A DNA stretch of 64,000 nt from JANQIO01 sp043513815 (GCA_043513815.1 CP121313.1:3906001-3970000), one strand, 5' to 3'; positions 31,564-40,561 are shown, counted from the stretch's first letter. Numbers and translations are program-made. Notes: generated from the sequence alone by a model not told the origin.

Positions 31564-32295
31564 TCAAGCGCGTTGGCGTACGGCCTCAAACAAGCAAACA
31601 CCGGTCGCTACCGAGACATTAAGGGAGCTGACGTCACCGGCCATGGGGAGTTTGACGAGGTGGTCGCAGGTTTCGCGGGTGAGGCGCCGCAGGCCGGCCC
31701 CCTCTGCGCCCATAACGATAGCGGCGGGGCCGGTAAGATCGACGTCGTAGAGCAGTGTGCCAGCCTCGCCGGCGGTGCCGTAGAGCCAGATACCGCGCTC
31801 CTTGAGGCCCTCCAGGGTGCGGGCGAGGTTGGTAACCCTGACAAAGGGCACGACTTCAGCGGCGCCGCAGGCGACCTTGCGCACGGTGGCATTGAGATCG
31901 GCGGACTTGTCTTTGGGGACAATGACCGCATCGACACCGGCGGCGTCGGCACTGCGCAGGCAGGCGCCGAGGTTATGGGGATCAGTCACGCCGTCCAGCA
32001 CGAGAATCAGGGCAGGATGTTGCAGGCTTTCCAGGTGCTGGTACAGGGCGGCTTCGTCCCACTGGCGGGTCTCGCGCAGGACTTCGGCTATCACGCCCTG
32101 GTGGCGGCCACTCACCTTCTGGTCCAGTTCGGCACGGGACAGGTCTTGCGCGCTGATCCCCTGGTTGGCGGCCAGTTCCAACAGTGCGCTCATGCGCTTG
32201 TCCTGGCGCCCGGCCTGCACCCAGAGCTGCTGGATACTGCCGGGCTTTCGTCGCAGCAGGGCATCGACGGCGTGAATGCCGTACACCAGCTCCAT
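31564..32295 (-). CDS. rlmB: 23S rRNA (guanosine-2251-2'-O)-methyltransferase
   Basis: SPOUT methyltransferase that 2'-O-methylates G2251 in the peptidyl-tRNA loop. The N-terminal substrate-binding part (YGIHAVDALLR) is followed by the catalytic knot: LDGVTDPHNLGACLRSADA, VMGAEGAGLRRLT and MAGDVSSLNVSVATGVCLFE. The 243-residue length is typical. The start abuts the rnr stop with no gap, so it is the second gene of an rnr-rlmB operon. Confidence 0.95.
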   Translation of the reverse strand: MELVYGIHAVDALLRRKPGSIQQLWVQAGRQDKRMSALLELAANQGISAQDLSRAELDQKVSGRHQGVIAEVLRETRQWDEAALYQHLESLQHPALILVLDGVTDPHNLGACLRSADAAGVDAVIVPKDKSADLNATVRKVACGAAEVVPFVRVTNLARTLEGLKERGIWLYGTAGEAGTLLYDVDLTGPAAIVMGAEGAGLRRLTRETCDHLVKLPMAGDVSSLNVSVATGVCLFEAVRQRA

Positions 32296-34719
32296 CTAGC
32301 GGCGCCGGCGCAGCCCGGATTTGCTCGGGCCACTATTCTTTTTCGCGGACTTTTTCTTGCCGGGCTTGTTGCCCGACTTACCACCTGCCGACTTCTTCTC
32401 GCCGCTGGAATCCTTTCTGCCGCCCTTGCCCTGGCGACCGCCGCTGCGCTGTTCACGGCTGGCATCCTTGCGGCTCTTGGCGTCTAGCAGCTCCAGGTCG
32501 ACTTTCTTTTCATCGAGATCGACCCGCGCCACCTGCACCTTCACCTGGTCACCCAGGTTGAAATTGCGGCCGCTGCGTTCACCCACCAGCCGTTGCCGGC
32601 CCTGGTCGAAATGGTAGTAGTCTGCCGGCAGGGCACTGATGTGCACCAGGCCCTCAATATAGATATCGGTCAATTCCACGAACAGGCCAAAGCTGGTAAC
32701 GGCAGCGACCACACCCTCGAAAGTATCGCCGACGTGCTCCTGCAGAAACTCGCATTTGAGCCAGGCCTCTACTTCGCGGGTGGCATCATCGGCACGCCGC
32801 TCGGTCATGGAACACTGCTCGCCCATGGCCAGCATTTCCTCAAAGCCGTAGGGGAAGATTCGCTCGGCCGGAATCGGCGGCGCATCTGCGCGCCGAACTC
32901 GCTTGCTGGGCATATCCGAGCGGATCACGCGGCGAATACCCCGGTGCACCAGCAGGTCCGGGTAGCGGCGAATGGGCGACGTAAAATGGGCATAGGCTGC
33001 GTAGTGCAGCCCGAAATGTCCTTTGTTTTCTGGCTGGTAAACGGCCTGCGACAAGGAGCGCAACAGCATCGTTTCAATGACGTGCTTGTCGGGACGCTCG
33101 TTAATCTGGCTGCGGAGCTCCTGGTAGTCCATCGGCGAGGGCTCGTCACCACCGCCGATGTCCAGGCCCAGCTCGCCGAGGAAACTGCGTAGGTTCTCTA
33201 GCTTTTCCTCGCCGGGGCCCTCATGCACGCGGTACAGAATGGGAATCTTGTGTTCTTCGAAGAAACGCGCCGTGGCCACGTTGGCACTGAGCATGCATTC
33301 TTCGATCAGCTTGTGGGCGTCATTCCGGTGCACCGGCACAATGGATTCGATCTTGCGTTGGGCATCAAAGATGATCCGGGTTTCAGTGGTGTCGAAATCG
33401 ATCGCGCCGCGCTTGTCCCTGGCCTCACGCAGCACCTTGTAGAGGCCATGCAAACGGTCGATGTGGGGCACGATCGATTTTTCGACCTCGGGGTGCCGGC
33501 CGCTCTCGATGACCTCTCCCACCTGGGTGTAGGTAAGACGGGCATGGGAGTGAATGACCCCCTCATAAAACTGGTAGCCGGCGATATTGCCCGCCCCGGA
33601 GATTTCCATCTCGCAGATCATGCTGAGCCGGTCCACTTTGGGCATCAACGAGCACAATCCGTTCGAAAGTACCTCGGGCAACATCGGCACAACCCGCTCG
33701 GGGAAGTACACGGAATTGCCACGGGTGAAGGCCTCTTCATCGAGGGCGGTATCAGGCCGCACGTAGTGGCTGACATCGGCGATCGCCACCCACAGGCGCC
33801 AGCCACCGCCGCGCTTCTTCTCGCAGTAGACCGCGTCATCGAAGTCCCGGGCGTCTTCACCGTCAATAGTGACAAAGGCCAGGTCCCTGAGGTCTATTCG
33901 ACCCTGCTTGTCGGCCTCCGAGGGCTGGTCCTCCAGCGAAGCGGCCTCGCGCAGCACCGACTCGCTCCATTCGTAGGGAATGCCGTGGGAGCGAATGGAA
34001 ATATCGATTTCCAGGCCCGGATCCAGGTGCTCACCCAACACTTCAGCAATGCGGCCCTTGGCGCCCAGTTGCCGGGTGGGGTAACCGGTGATTTTGGCCA
34101 CGACAATCTGGCCGTGTTTGGCGCCGTTTTTCTCGTTCGGCGGGATCAGGACGTCGTGGTTGATGCGTGCATTGTCGGGCTTGACCGCGCCGATCCCGCC
34201 CTCTTCATAGTAGCGGCCCACCACCTCTGTACTGGCACGATTGAGTACTTCGACAATCTTGCCCTCGCGGCGGCCGCGATTGTCGATCCCGGACACTCGT
34301 GCCAGGGCTTCATCGCCGTGAAACACCAGCGCCATCTGACGAGCGCTGAGGTAGAGGTCGTCTGCCCCGTCCATGGGAGACAGGAAACCGTAGCCGTCGC
34401 GATGACCGATCACGCGCCCACGCACGAGATCCAGCTTGTCGACCGGCCCATAGGCGCCCTTGCGGTTCACCAGCAGCTGGCCGTCACGTTCCATGGCACG
34501 CAGGCGGCGACGAATGGCCTCGACATCTTCCTCGCTTTCAGCATTGAGGCGCTGGCAGATCTGGGCGTGATCGAGTGGATGGTCTGCGTCGCCCAGCAAT
34601 TGCAGGATCAGCTCGCGACTGGCTACGGGGTTATCGTAACGATCGGCTTCTCGTTTGGCGTGGGGATCGGCAGGTGGAGGGGCGGATTTACGACCGCGCG
34701 TTTTTGAGTTTTTTGACAT
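32296..34719 (-). CDS. rnr: Ribonuclease R
   Basis: A 3'-5' exoribonuclease that degrades structured RNA. The ~807 residues hold an N-terminal helix-turn-helix, two cold-shock domains, the RNB catalytic centre (TIDGEDARDFDDAVYCE, FDTTETRI, FTSPIRRYPDLLVHR) and a C-terminal S1 domain. The final ~60 residues form a Lys/Ser/Gly-rich basic tail (SKNRKDASREQRSGG-like), common for RNase R. ATG 34719 is chosen over 34749 since MSKNSKTRGRK fits the family. rlmB follows immediately. Confidence 0.96.
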   Translation of the reverse strand: MSKNSKTRGRKSAPPPADPHAKREADRYDNPVASRELILQLLGDADHPLDHAQICQRLNAESEEDVEAIRRRLRAMERDGQLLVNRKGAYGPVDKLDLVRGRVIGHRDGYGFLSPMDGADDLYLSARQMALVFHGDEALARVSGIDNRGRREGKIVEVLNRASTEVVGRYYEEGGIGAVKPDNARINHDVLIPPNEKNGAKHGQIVVAKITGYPTRQLGAKGRIAEVLGEHLDPGLEIDISIRSHGIPYEWSESVLREAASLEDQPSEADKQGRIDLRDLAFVTIDGEDARDFDDAVYCEKKRGGGWRLWVAIADVSHYVRPDTALDEEAFTRGNSVYFPERVVPMLPEVLSNGLCSLMPKVDRLSMICEMEISGAGNIAGYQFYEGVIHSHARLTYTQVGEVIESGRHPEVEKSIVPHIDRLHGLYKVLREARDKRGAIDFDTTETRIIFDAQRKIESIVPVHRNDAHKLIEECMLSANVATARFFEEHKIPILYRVHEGPGEEKLENLRSFLGELGLDIGGGDEPSPMDYQELRSQINERPDKHVIETMLLRSLSQAVYQPENKGHFGLHYAAYAHFTSPIRRYPDLLVHRGIRRVIRSDMPSKRVRRADAPPIPAERIFPYGFEEMLAMGEQCSMTERRADDATREVEAWLKCEFLQEHVGDTFEGVVAAVTSFGLFVELTDIYIEGLVHISALPADYYHFDQGRQRLVGERSGRNFNLGDQVKVQVARVDLDEKKVDLELLDAKSRKDASREQRSGGRQGKGGRKDSSGEKKSAGGKSGNKPGKKKSAKKNSGPSKSGLRRRR

Positions 34720-34742
34720 GTGCCCCCAATTATACGGCAGGA

Positions 34743-34771
34743 TTGACAATCAGTCTGTGGAAAAGTAAAGT
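34743..34771 (+). promoter_or_regulatory. Promoter of tRNA-Leu
   Basis: TTGACA (34743-34748), a 17-base spacer and TAAAGT (34766-34771) form a near-consensus sigma-70 promoter. It is followed by a GC-rich discriminator (TCGCGCC) typical of stable RNA genes, about 45 bases before the tRNA. Confidence 0.75.
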
Positions 34772-34816
34772 TCGCGCCCTCTGGGATTCTCAGCGCCAGC
34801 CGGGACTTCCAGATCT

Positions 34817-34903
34817 GCCCAGGTGGTGAAATTGGTAGACACGCTAGCTTCAGGTGCTAGTGCTCGAAAGGGCGTGGCGGTTCCAGTCCTCTCCTGGGCA
34901 CCA
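34817..34903 (+). tRNA. tRNA-Leu (CAG)
   Basis: An 87-base class II tRNA. The acceptor GCCCAGG pairs with CCTGGGC, followed by A and an encoded CCA. The anticodon stem CTAGC/GCTAG frames the loop TTCAGGT, so the anticodon is CAG, reading CUG. The D-loop has AATTGGTAGA, the long variable arm is GCTCGAAAGGGCGT, and the T loop is GTTCCAGTC. It faces away from rnr, upstream of the 198-bp array. Confidence 0.95.
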
Positions 34904-34915
34904 TATTTTTTTAAG

Positions 34916-34946
34916 AGGCCGAGCCGCCCGTGGTTCGGCCTTTTTT
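34916..34946 (+). terminator. Rho-independent terminator of tRNA-Leu
   Basis: AGGCCGAGCC and GGTTCGGCCT form a hairpin with a GCCCGT loop, followed by T6. It lies 13 bases after the tRNA. Nearly identical copies of this hairpin recur at 35114 and 35312 as part of the tandem array. Confidence 0.85.
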
Positions 34947-35556
34947 ATTCAGGCGTCGAGTACGTCGTTGCGGCGAGCTCGTTGAGCTCTTGCAACGCCG
35001 AGAGGACTAACCCGGCCAGCCAGCACAGCTGACTGGCGTTCGCCTGCACACGTTGCTGCGCAACGTAAGCGTTTGGCTCACCCTCTCCTGGGCGTGCCAC
35101 TAGCTGGCTGAAAAGGCCGAGCCGCCCGTGGTTCGGCCTTTTTTGTTCAGGCGTCGAGTACGTCGTTGCGGCGAGCTCGTTGAGCTCTTGCAACGCCGAG
35201 AGGACTAACCCGGCCAGCCAGCACAGCTGACTGGCGTTCGCCTGCACACGTTGCTGCGCAACGTAAGCGTTTGGCTCACCCTCTCCTGGGCGTGCCACTA
35301 GCTGGCTGAAAAGGCCGAGCCGCCCGTGGTTCGTCCTTTTTTATTCAGGCGTCGAGTACGTCGTTGCGGCGAGCTCGTTGAGCTCTTGCAACGCCGAGAG
35401 GACTAACCCGGCCAGTCAGCACAGCCTACGCGGCGCGGCCTGCGCGGCGCGGCCTGCGCGGCGCGGCCTGCGCGGCCCGGCAGACTGGCGTTCGCCGGCA
35501 CACCTTGCTGCGCAACGTCAGCGTTTGGCTCACCCTCTCCTGGGCGTGCCACTAGC
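34916..35556. repeat. Tandem array of a 198-bp unit behind tRNA-Leu (three copies)
   Basis: Units start at 34916, 35114 and 35312. Each holds the terminator, a GAGCTCGTTGAGCTC segment, a hairpin ACGTTGC-TGC-GCAACGT, and ends with CCTCTCCTGGGC, the same 12 bases that end the tRNA (34888-34899; copies at 35082, 35280, 35534). The third copy carries an insertion with a 14-bp microsatellite (CCTGCGCGGCGCGG, four units, 35425-35480). The array spans the gap between the tRNA and the DUF3604 gene, which contains no recognised protein gene. Confidence 0.88.
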
Positions 35557-35576
35557 TGACAACAGCACTGAGTTAT

Positions 35577-35606
35577 TCGCAACTCGACGATTTTTTGTGC
35601 AAGACG
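35577..35606. repeat. Possible degenerate third copy of the palindrome core
   Basis: TCGCAACTCGACGA then TTTTTTGTGCAAGA resembles, in reverse complement, the core of palindromes A and B (their minus strand reads CGCAACTCGACAATTTTTGC). It sits at the end of the tRNA-Leu array. Similarity is partial and over about 30 bases only. Confidence 0.35.
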
Positions 35607-35648
35607 CTTTTCAGTTATGCTCTGGGTATAACTATAAGGAAAGACATC

Positions 35649-37505
35649 ATGCGCACCGCTCTCTTTCTGTTGGCAGTACTGGTTCCCGGATTTTCGATCG
35701 CCGCTGAGAAGCAGTTGTTGTGGGGAGACACCCACCTGCATACCAGCTACTCCTTTGATGCCTATACCAACAATAATTTCACGGCGGACCCGAACGTGGC
35801 TTATCGCTATGCGCGGGGCGAGCCGGTGGTGCACCCCTATAACCGTACCCGGGTGCAGATCGAAACGCCGCTGGATTTTCTGGTGGTGTCGGACCATGCG
35901 GAATTTCTCGGTGTCATTCGTCACATCCACCAACAGGGGGTGGACACCAGTGAGCTGGGGCTGTGGGACAGCCTGAAGGCGCGGTTTGCGGCCTGGTACC
36001 TGAGCCGTCGGTTGGATCAGCGCGACGCGGCACAGCTGTTCAGGGATGTATTGCCACCGCCGAAGCCGGTACGGGAAGCCGCAGAAGATTCCACCATTGG
36101 TGGCAACACCAACATCCTGCCGCCGATGATGCCGGTTCAGGTGGACACCTGGCGTTCGCAGACCGAGCTGGCAGATGAGTATTACCAGCCCGGTAGTTTT
36201 TCTACGTTTATCGGCTGGGAGTGGAGTTCGACCCCGGGAGGCGCCAACCTGCACCGGGTGGTGTTCACGGACGGCGATGCCGAGGTCGGCCAGAGTTTTC
36301 ACCCCTATCGCTTTATCGACAGTCAGTACCCGGAAGATCTCTGGGCCTGGCTGGATGAGACCAGCGCCTCAACGGGCGCCAATTTCCTGTCGATACCACA
36401 CAATTCCAACCTGTCGAAGGGCTTCATGTTTGACGAGACGCGCCTGCGCGGCACCGAGTTTGACAGCGCCTATATCGAACTGCGGCGCAAGTGGGAACCG
36501 GTCACCGAAGTCACCCAGCTCAAGGGCGACTCGGAAACCCATCCGGACCTGTCACCCGATGACGAGTTTGCCGATTTCGAGATCTTCCCGTACTACCTGC
36601 AGGTCAACCAGAGTCTCTACAAAGCACAGTCTGGCGACTATATGCGCACGGCGCTGCTGCGCGGCCTGGCACTGGAGAAGCAGTACGGCGAGAACCCCTA
36701 CCAGTTTGGTGTGATCGGCTCGACCGATGCCCACACCGGTATCGCCAGCGCAGAGGAAGACAACTTCTGGGGGAAGATGGCCACCGACTCGATCCCCGAG
36801 AACAAAAGCCGCGAGTGGGAAGAAGGCGTGCGTTCACCGGACGGCTGGGCCATGTCTGCCTCAGGCCTGGCAGCGGTGTGGGCCGAGGAGAACACCCGCG
36901 AGAGCGTGATGGCAGCCATGCGCCGGCGGGAAGTCTATGCCACTACCGGCCCGCGTATCCGGCTACAGTTCTTTGCGTCAGATGACTTTGGCGAGCTCGA
37001 TCTCGCCTCCGCTGACCTCTACACCCAGGCGACCAGCAAGGGCATCCCCATGGGCGGGGAGATGGCTGCCAGCGAGTCAGCGCCGGAATTTATCATCCTC
37101 GCCGACAAGGATCCGGTGGGAGCCAACCTCGATCGACTACAGGTCATCAAGGGCTGGCTGGATGCCAGCGGTGAGCCCCGGGAACGCGTCTACAACGTGA
37201 GCTGGAGTGGTGACCGGGTGCTGGATGGCCAGGGCAAGCTGCCCGCCGTGGGCAACACCGTGAACCTGGAAAACGGCAAGGTCAGCAACAGCATCGGTGC
37301 GCCGCAGCTGGCCGGGCGTTGGTCAGACCCGGACTACGTCGCCGGACAACCCGCGTTCTACTACGTTCGTGTGTTGCAGATTCCCACCGCGCGCCACTCT
37401 TATTTGGATGCGCTGGCCCTGGGCCAGGAGCGGGCGGCTGATCACCCCAACACGATCCAGGAACGCGCCTACTCTTCGCCGATCTGGCTCAAGCCAAACC
37501 CTTGA
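35649..37505 (+). CDS. DUF3604 family exported protein (PHP-like)
   Basis: A 618-residue secreted protein of the DUF3604 family, related to PHP-type metal-dependent phosphoesterases; no settled function. Signal peptide 1-20 (LFLLAVLVPGFSIAAEK). The metal motif GDTHLHTSYSFDA (26-38) opens the domain, with VVSDHAEFLGV, FSTFIGWEWS, FLSIPHNSNLSKG, IGSTDAHTG and TTGPRIRLQF following. ATG 35649 has AAGGA upstream. It converges with pyrD, leaving about 100 bases with no feature seen. Confidence 0.8.
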   Translation: MRTALFLLAVLVPGFSIAAEKQLLWGDTHLHTSYSFDAYTNNNFTADPNVAYRYARGEPVVHPYNRTRVQIETPLDFLVVSDHAEFLGVIRHIHQQGVDTSELGLWDSLKARFAAWYLSRRLDQRDAAQLFRDVLPPPKPVREAAEDSTIGGNTNILPPMMPVQVDTWRSQTELADEYYQPGSFSTFIGWEWSSTPGGANLHRVVFTDGDAEVGQSFHPYRFIDSQYPEDLWAWLDETSASTGANFLSIPHNSNLSKGFMFDETRLRGTEFDSAYIELRRKWEPVTEVTQLKGDSETHPDLSPDDEFADFEIFPYYLQVNQSLYKAQSGDYMRTALLRGLALEKQYGENPYQFGVIGSTDAHTGIASAEEDNFWGKMATDSIPENKSREWEEGVRSPDGWAMSASGLAAVWAEENTRESVMAAMRRREVYATTGPRIRLQFFASDDFGELDLASADLYTQATSKGIPMGGEMAASESAPEFIILADKDPVGANLDRLQVIKGWLDASGEPRERVYNVSWSGDRVLDGQGKLPAVGNTVNLENGKVSNSIGAPQLAGRWSDPDYVAGQPAFYYVRVLQIPTARHSYLDALALGQERAADHPNTIQERAYSSPIWLKPNP

Positions 37506-37608
37506 CGGGCTCAGACGGCGGTATTGCGAAGAGAAAGCATCCCGACCCGCGTCGCGTTGAGGACTTTCCCCCGGGCGGCGGATAGGGATACAGCTACCCT
37601 GAGAATGC

Positions 37609-38526
37609 TTAGGTCGGATCCTGCGCGGCGCCAATAATGTCGGTCAGCACCAGGTCCCGCTCGGCTAACCAGGCATCCAGCTCATCGGCCAGCCGCAGGC
37701 TGATACCGGGCTCGGCGTAGTTGGCCGTGCCCACCTGCACTGCTGAGGCCCCGGCCATGAAGAATTCCAGCGAATCCCGCAGGCTGCCGATGCCACCCAT
37801 ACCGATGATGGGAATGGAGACCTGCTGATACACCTCGTACAGCATGCGCACTGCCAGCGGTTTCAGCGCCGGGCCGGACATGCCGCCCATTTTCTGGCCG
37901 AGCATGGGACGGCGCCGGTCGACGTCGATCACCATGCCCCGAATGGTGTTGATCATGGTGATACAGTCGGCGCCCGCCGCTTCCACAGCACGGGCCACCT
38001 CACAGATATCGCCGGCCTCCGGTGACAGCTTCACCATCAGTGGCAAAGAGGTGACCTTACGCACAGCAGCCGTCACTTCGCCGGCAGCCTTGCCGGACAC
38101 GCCAAAGTGCATACCACCGGCATGGACATTGGGGCAGGAGATATTCAGCTCGAGGGCGGCAACGCCCTCTACTTCGTCAAAGCGCCTGGCCAGCTCGACG
38201 AAGTCCTCGATCGAGGTCGCAAAAGTGTTGGCGATGACGGTCACGCCCAGCTCGCGCAGGCGCGGCATGGTGTCGCGCACAAAGGCCTCAATACCGATAT
38301 TGGCCAGGCCAATGGAGTTGAGCATCCCGGCGGCGGTTTCCGCCGTGCGGGGCGGCGCATTGCCGGGCCGGGGTTCGAGAGAAATCCCTTTTACGCTGAC
38401 GCCGCCAAGCCGCGAGACATCGACAAAGTCCGCATACTCCACGGCGTAGCCATAGGTGCCGGAGGCGTTGACGAAGGGATTTTCCAGGGTCAGGGTACCC
38501 AGCGGAGTCAGCAGACGCGCGCTCAT
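37609..38526 (-). CDS. pyrD: Dihydroorotate dehydrogenase, class 1B catalytic subunit
   Basis: FMN protein oxidising dihydroorotate to orotate in pyrimidine synthesis. The 305-residue length, the catalytic Cys131 in NISCPNVHAGGMHFG (128-142), and the partner PyrK encoded just upstream identify the NAD-linked class 1B enzyme rather than the membrane class 2 form usual in gammaproteobacteria. The stop of pyrK overlaps its start (ATGA). Confidence 0.9.
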   Translation of the reverse strand: MSARLLTPLGTLTLENPFVNASGTYGYAVEYADFVDVSRLGGVSVKGISLEPRPGNAPPRTAETAAGMLNSIGLANIGIEAFVRDTMPRLRELGVTVIANTFATSIEDFVELARRFDEVEGVAALELNISCPNVHAGGMHFGVSGKAAGEVTAAVRKVTSLPLMVKLSPEAGDICEVARAVEAAGADCITMINTIRGMVIDVDRRRPMLGQKMGGMSGPALKPLAVRMLYEVYQQVSIPIIGMGGIGSLRDSLEFFMAGASAVQVGTANYAEPGISLRLADELDAWLAERDLVLTDIIGAAQDPT

Positions 38527-39305
38527 GAGGCGGCCTCAAAAATATCGGCAGCCTCGAATACCGGGCCGTCGTAGCAAACGTATTTGTAGGTACCATCCGT
38601 GCCCATGACCGCACAGCCCTTGCAGGTGCCCATTCCACAGGCCATGGGCGCTTCCAGGGCCAGCTGGCAGGGGACGCCGGCGGCCTGGGACACATCGGAC
38701 ACGGCGTGCAGCATGCCGTCCGGCCCGCAGCTGTAGACGATGGCGTTGTTGTCTTCTTCCAGCAGCCGGGCCAGCGGTGCGGTCACGCGGCCCTTTTCGC
38801 CACGGGCACCATTTTCTGTGGTCACCACCAGTTCAGCCACTTCAGCGATTTCTTCGGCCAGCGGCAGGTCGTCTTCAGTGCGCCCACCGTAAACAAACAC
38901 GCTGCGGGTGCCGGCGGCGTGAAACTCACGCGCCAGGTAGAGCAGCGGCGCCACGCCGACACCACCGGCGACCAGAATCGGCCGGCGGCCGGCATTGTTA
39001 CTGTCCGCCTCGTCCATGTGATAGCCCTTGCCCAGCGGACCGAACACCGTGAGCGCATCGCCCACTTCCATGCCGGCCAGCAGCTCGGTGCCCTCACCAA
39101 TGGGCTTGACGATGATGGAGCCGAATTCCCCACACTCCACCAGCGAGAAAGCCCGGGGTAGCACCGGGTGTACGCCCCACTCGCCGCGCACCATCACAAA
39201 CTCACCGGGGCGAGCTGGAATCGGCTCATCACCGGCAAAGCGCAGCAGCTTGTAGTTAGGGGCGGGGGTAAGGACTTCAGTAATGCGTGTGCGCAGATAT
39301 TTCAT
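38523..39305 (-). CDS. pyrK: Dihydroorotate dehydrogenase electron transfer subunit
   Basis: Iron-sulfur flavoprotein of the ferredoxin reductase type, passing electrons from PyrD to NAD. The FAD motif is PRAFSL (50-55), GGVGVAPLLYLA (114-125) binds NAD, and C223, C228, C231 and C244 (ACGMGTCKGCAV...YVCYDGP) ligate the [2Fe-2S] cluster. At 260 residues it is normal. It forms a two-gene operon with pyrD and lies divergent from the oxidoreductase at 39325. Confidence 0.9.
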   Translation of the reverse strand: MKYLRTRITEVLTPAPNYKLLRFAGDEPIPARPGEFVMVRGEWGVHPVLPRAFSLVECGEFGSIIVKPIGEGTELLAGMEVGDALTVFGPLGKGYHMDEADSNNAGRRPILVAGGVGVAPLLYLAREFHAAGTRSVFVYGGRTEDDLPLAEEIAEVAELVVTTENGARGEKGRVTAPLARLLEEDNNAIVYSCGPDGMLHAVSDVSQAAGVPCQLALEAPMACGMGTCKGCAVMGTDGTYKYVCYDGPVFEAADIFEAAS

Positions 39306-39324
39306 GGCGCGCTATGATACACGG

Positions 39325-40503
39325 ATGGCTTTTTCCCGGACATATCCCCGCGCCCGCCACCCGGCTGTATTAGCGATTTTGTTCAGCCTCATGGGCGCAT
39401 TCCCACTCACCTCGGCCGCCGACAGCGGTGCTGGAGGCGCGATGAACTCTCCGTCAAGTTATCACCAGGTCCTGATTACCGAGTATGGCGAGGCCGAGGA
39501 CCTGCAGTGGGTGGAGAGCTCACCCCTGCCGACACCCGGTCCGGGCGAGGTTCGGGTGCGGGTGATTACCGCCAGCGCCTCGTTTACCGACATCATGGTA
39601 CGCAAGGGCATCTACAGCGGCGTGGACGCCAGCCTGCCCTACCCTCCCGGTTATGACATGGTCGGAATAGTCGATGCCATTGGACCCGGCGTGACCGGGC
39701 TCAGTGTGGGCCAGCGGGTGGCCGACCTGACGGTCTGGGGCGCCTACAGCGAGTACATGCTGAGGCCAGCGGACAAACTGGTGCCGGTGCCAGACGGCCT
39801 GGCCGCCGAGGACGCGGTAGTGCTCGTGTTGTCCTACCTGACTGCCTACCAGATGCTGTTTCGCACGGCGGACGTAAAGCCCGAGCAGGTGGTGCTGATT
39901 CACGGCGCCAGCGGTGCGGTGGGTACCGCCCTGGCCCAGCTCGGCCAGGTAGCGGGCCTGAAGATGTACGGCACCGCGTCAACCGGCAAACAGGACTACG
40001 TGCGGGCAATGGGCGTCATCCCGATCGACTACCAGACCGAGGACTTCACCACTCGCATTATCAAAGAGACTGACGGTGTCGGCGTGGACGTGGTGTTCGA
40101 TGCCATCGGCGTGGACAACTTCAAGCGCTCCTACAGCGTACTGGCGCCGGGCGGCGTGCTGGTCACCTATGGTCTCTACAAGGCGAGCATCACGCAAGAC
40201 AGCATGTTCGGCGTGGCCTGGCCGTTCGTAAAAATGTTGTGGCAGATGAAACTGTGGAACTGGTTTCCTGAGGACGACAAGCGCGTGACGTTTTATTCAA
40301 TCCAGTCCCAGCGGGAGGAGCAGCCGGGTTGGTTCAAGGACGATCTGGCGGCGCTGTTCAACCTGGCCCTTGAGGGCAACCTGGACCCACAGATCTGGAA
40401 GCGCATGCCCTTGTACCAGGCCGCCGAGGCCCACCGCCTGATCGAGTCCGGGGAGGTGCGCGGCAAGATCGTGCTGGACGTCAGCCCCGACCCGGACCGC
40501 TAG
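39325..40503 (+). CDS. Quinone-oxidoreductase-like MDR protein, possibly exported
   Basis: A zinc-independent medium-chain dehydrogenase/reductase of the NADPH:quinone reductase type. Core motifs: GYDMVGIVDAIGPGVTGL, and the NADPH fold VLIHGASGAVGTALAQLG. From ATG 39325 the first ~33 residues form a good signal peptide (AVLAILFSLMGAFPLTSAA). An internal ATG at 39442, with GGAGG four bases upstream, begins where the enzyme's homology begins, so a cytosolic product may also be made, or be the only one. Substrate unknown. Confidence 0.75.
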   Translation: MAFSRTYPRARHPAVLAILFSLMGAFPLTSAADSGAGGAMNSPSSYHQVLITEYGEAEDLQWVESSPLPTPGPGEVRVRVITASASFTDIMVRKGIYSGVDASLPYPPGYDMVGIVDAIGPGVTGLSVGQRVADLTVWGAYSEYMLRPADKLVPVPDGLAAEDAVVLVLSYLTAYQMLFRTADVKPEQVVLIHGASGAVGTALAQLGQVAGLKMYGTASTGKQDYVRAMGVIPIDYQTEDFTTRIIKETDGVGVDVVFDAIGVDNFKRSYSVLAPGGVLVTYGLYKASITQDSMFGVAWPFVKMLWQMKLWNWFPEDDKRVTFYSIQSQREEQPGWFKDDLAALFNLALEGNLDPQIWKRMPLYQAAEAHRLIESGEVRGKIVLDVSPDPDR

Positions 40504-40561
40504 TGTTCTTTTGGCATGGGCCGGGGGCCTTGCCTGTCAGGCACGCCTGGGTGCCAGGCTA

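Noticed and set aside
33223..34707. Long plus-strand open frame opposite rnr
   Set aside because: It is a shadow of the strongly conserved RNase R coding sequence and has no family signature.
34945..35298. Minus-strand open frame with a repeated peptide in the 198-bp array
   Set aside because: Its repetition follows the DNA duplication, and the unit is explained by the tRNA terminator and tRNA-end sequence. No start signal is evident.
34916..35556. CRISPR array
   Set aside because: The 198-bp units are directly adjacent near-identical copies with no short repeat/unique spacer pattern, and no cas genes are present.
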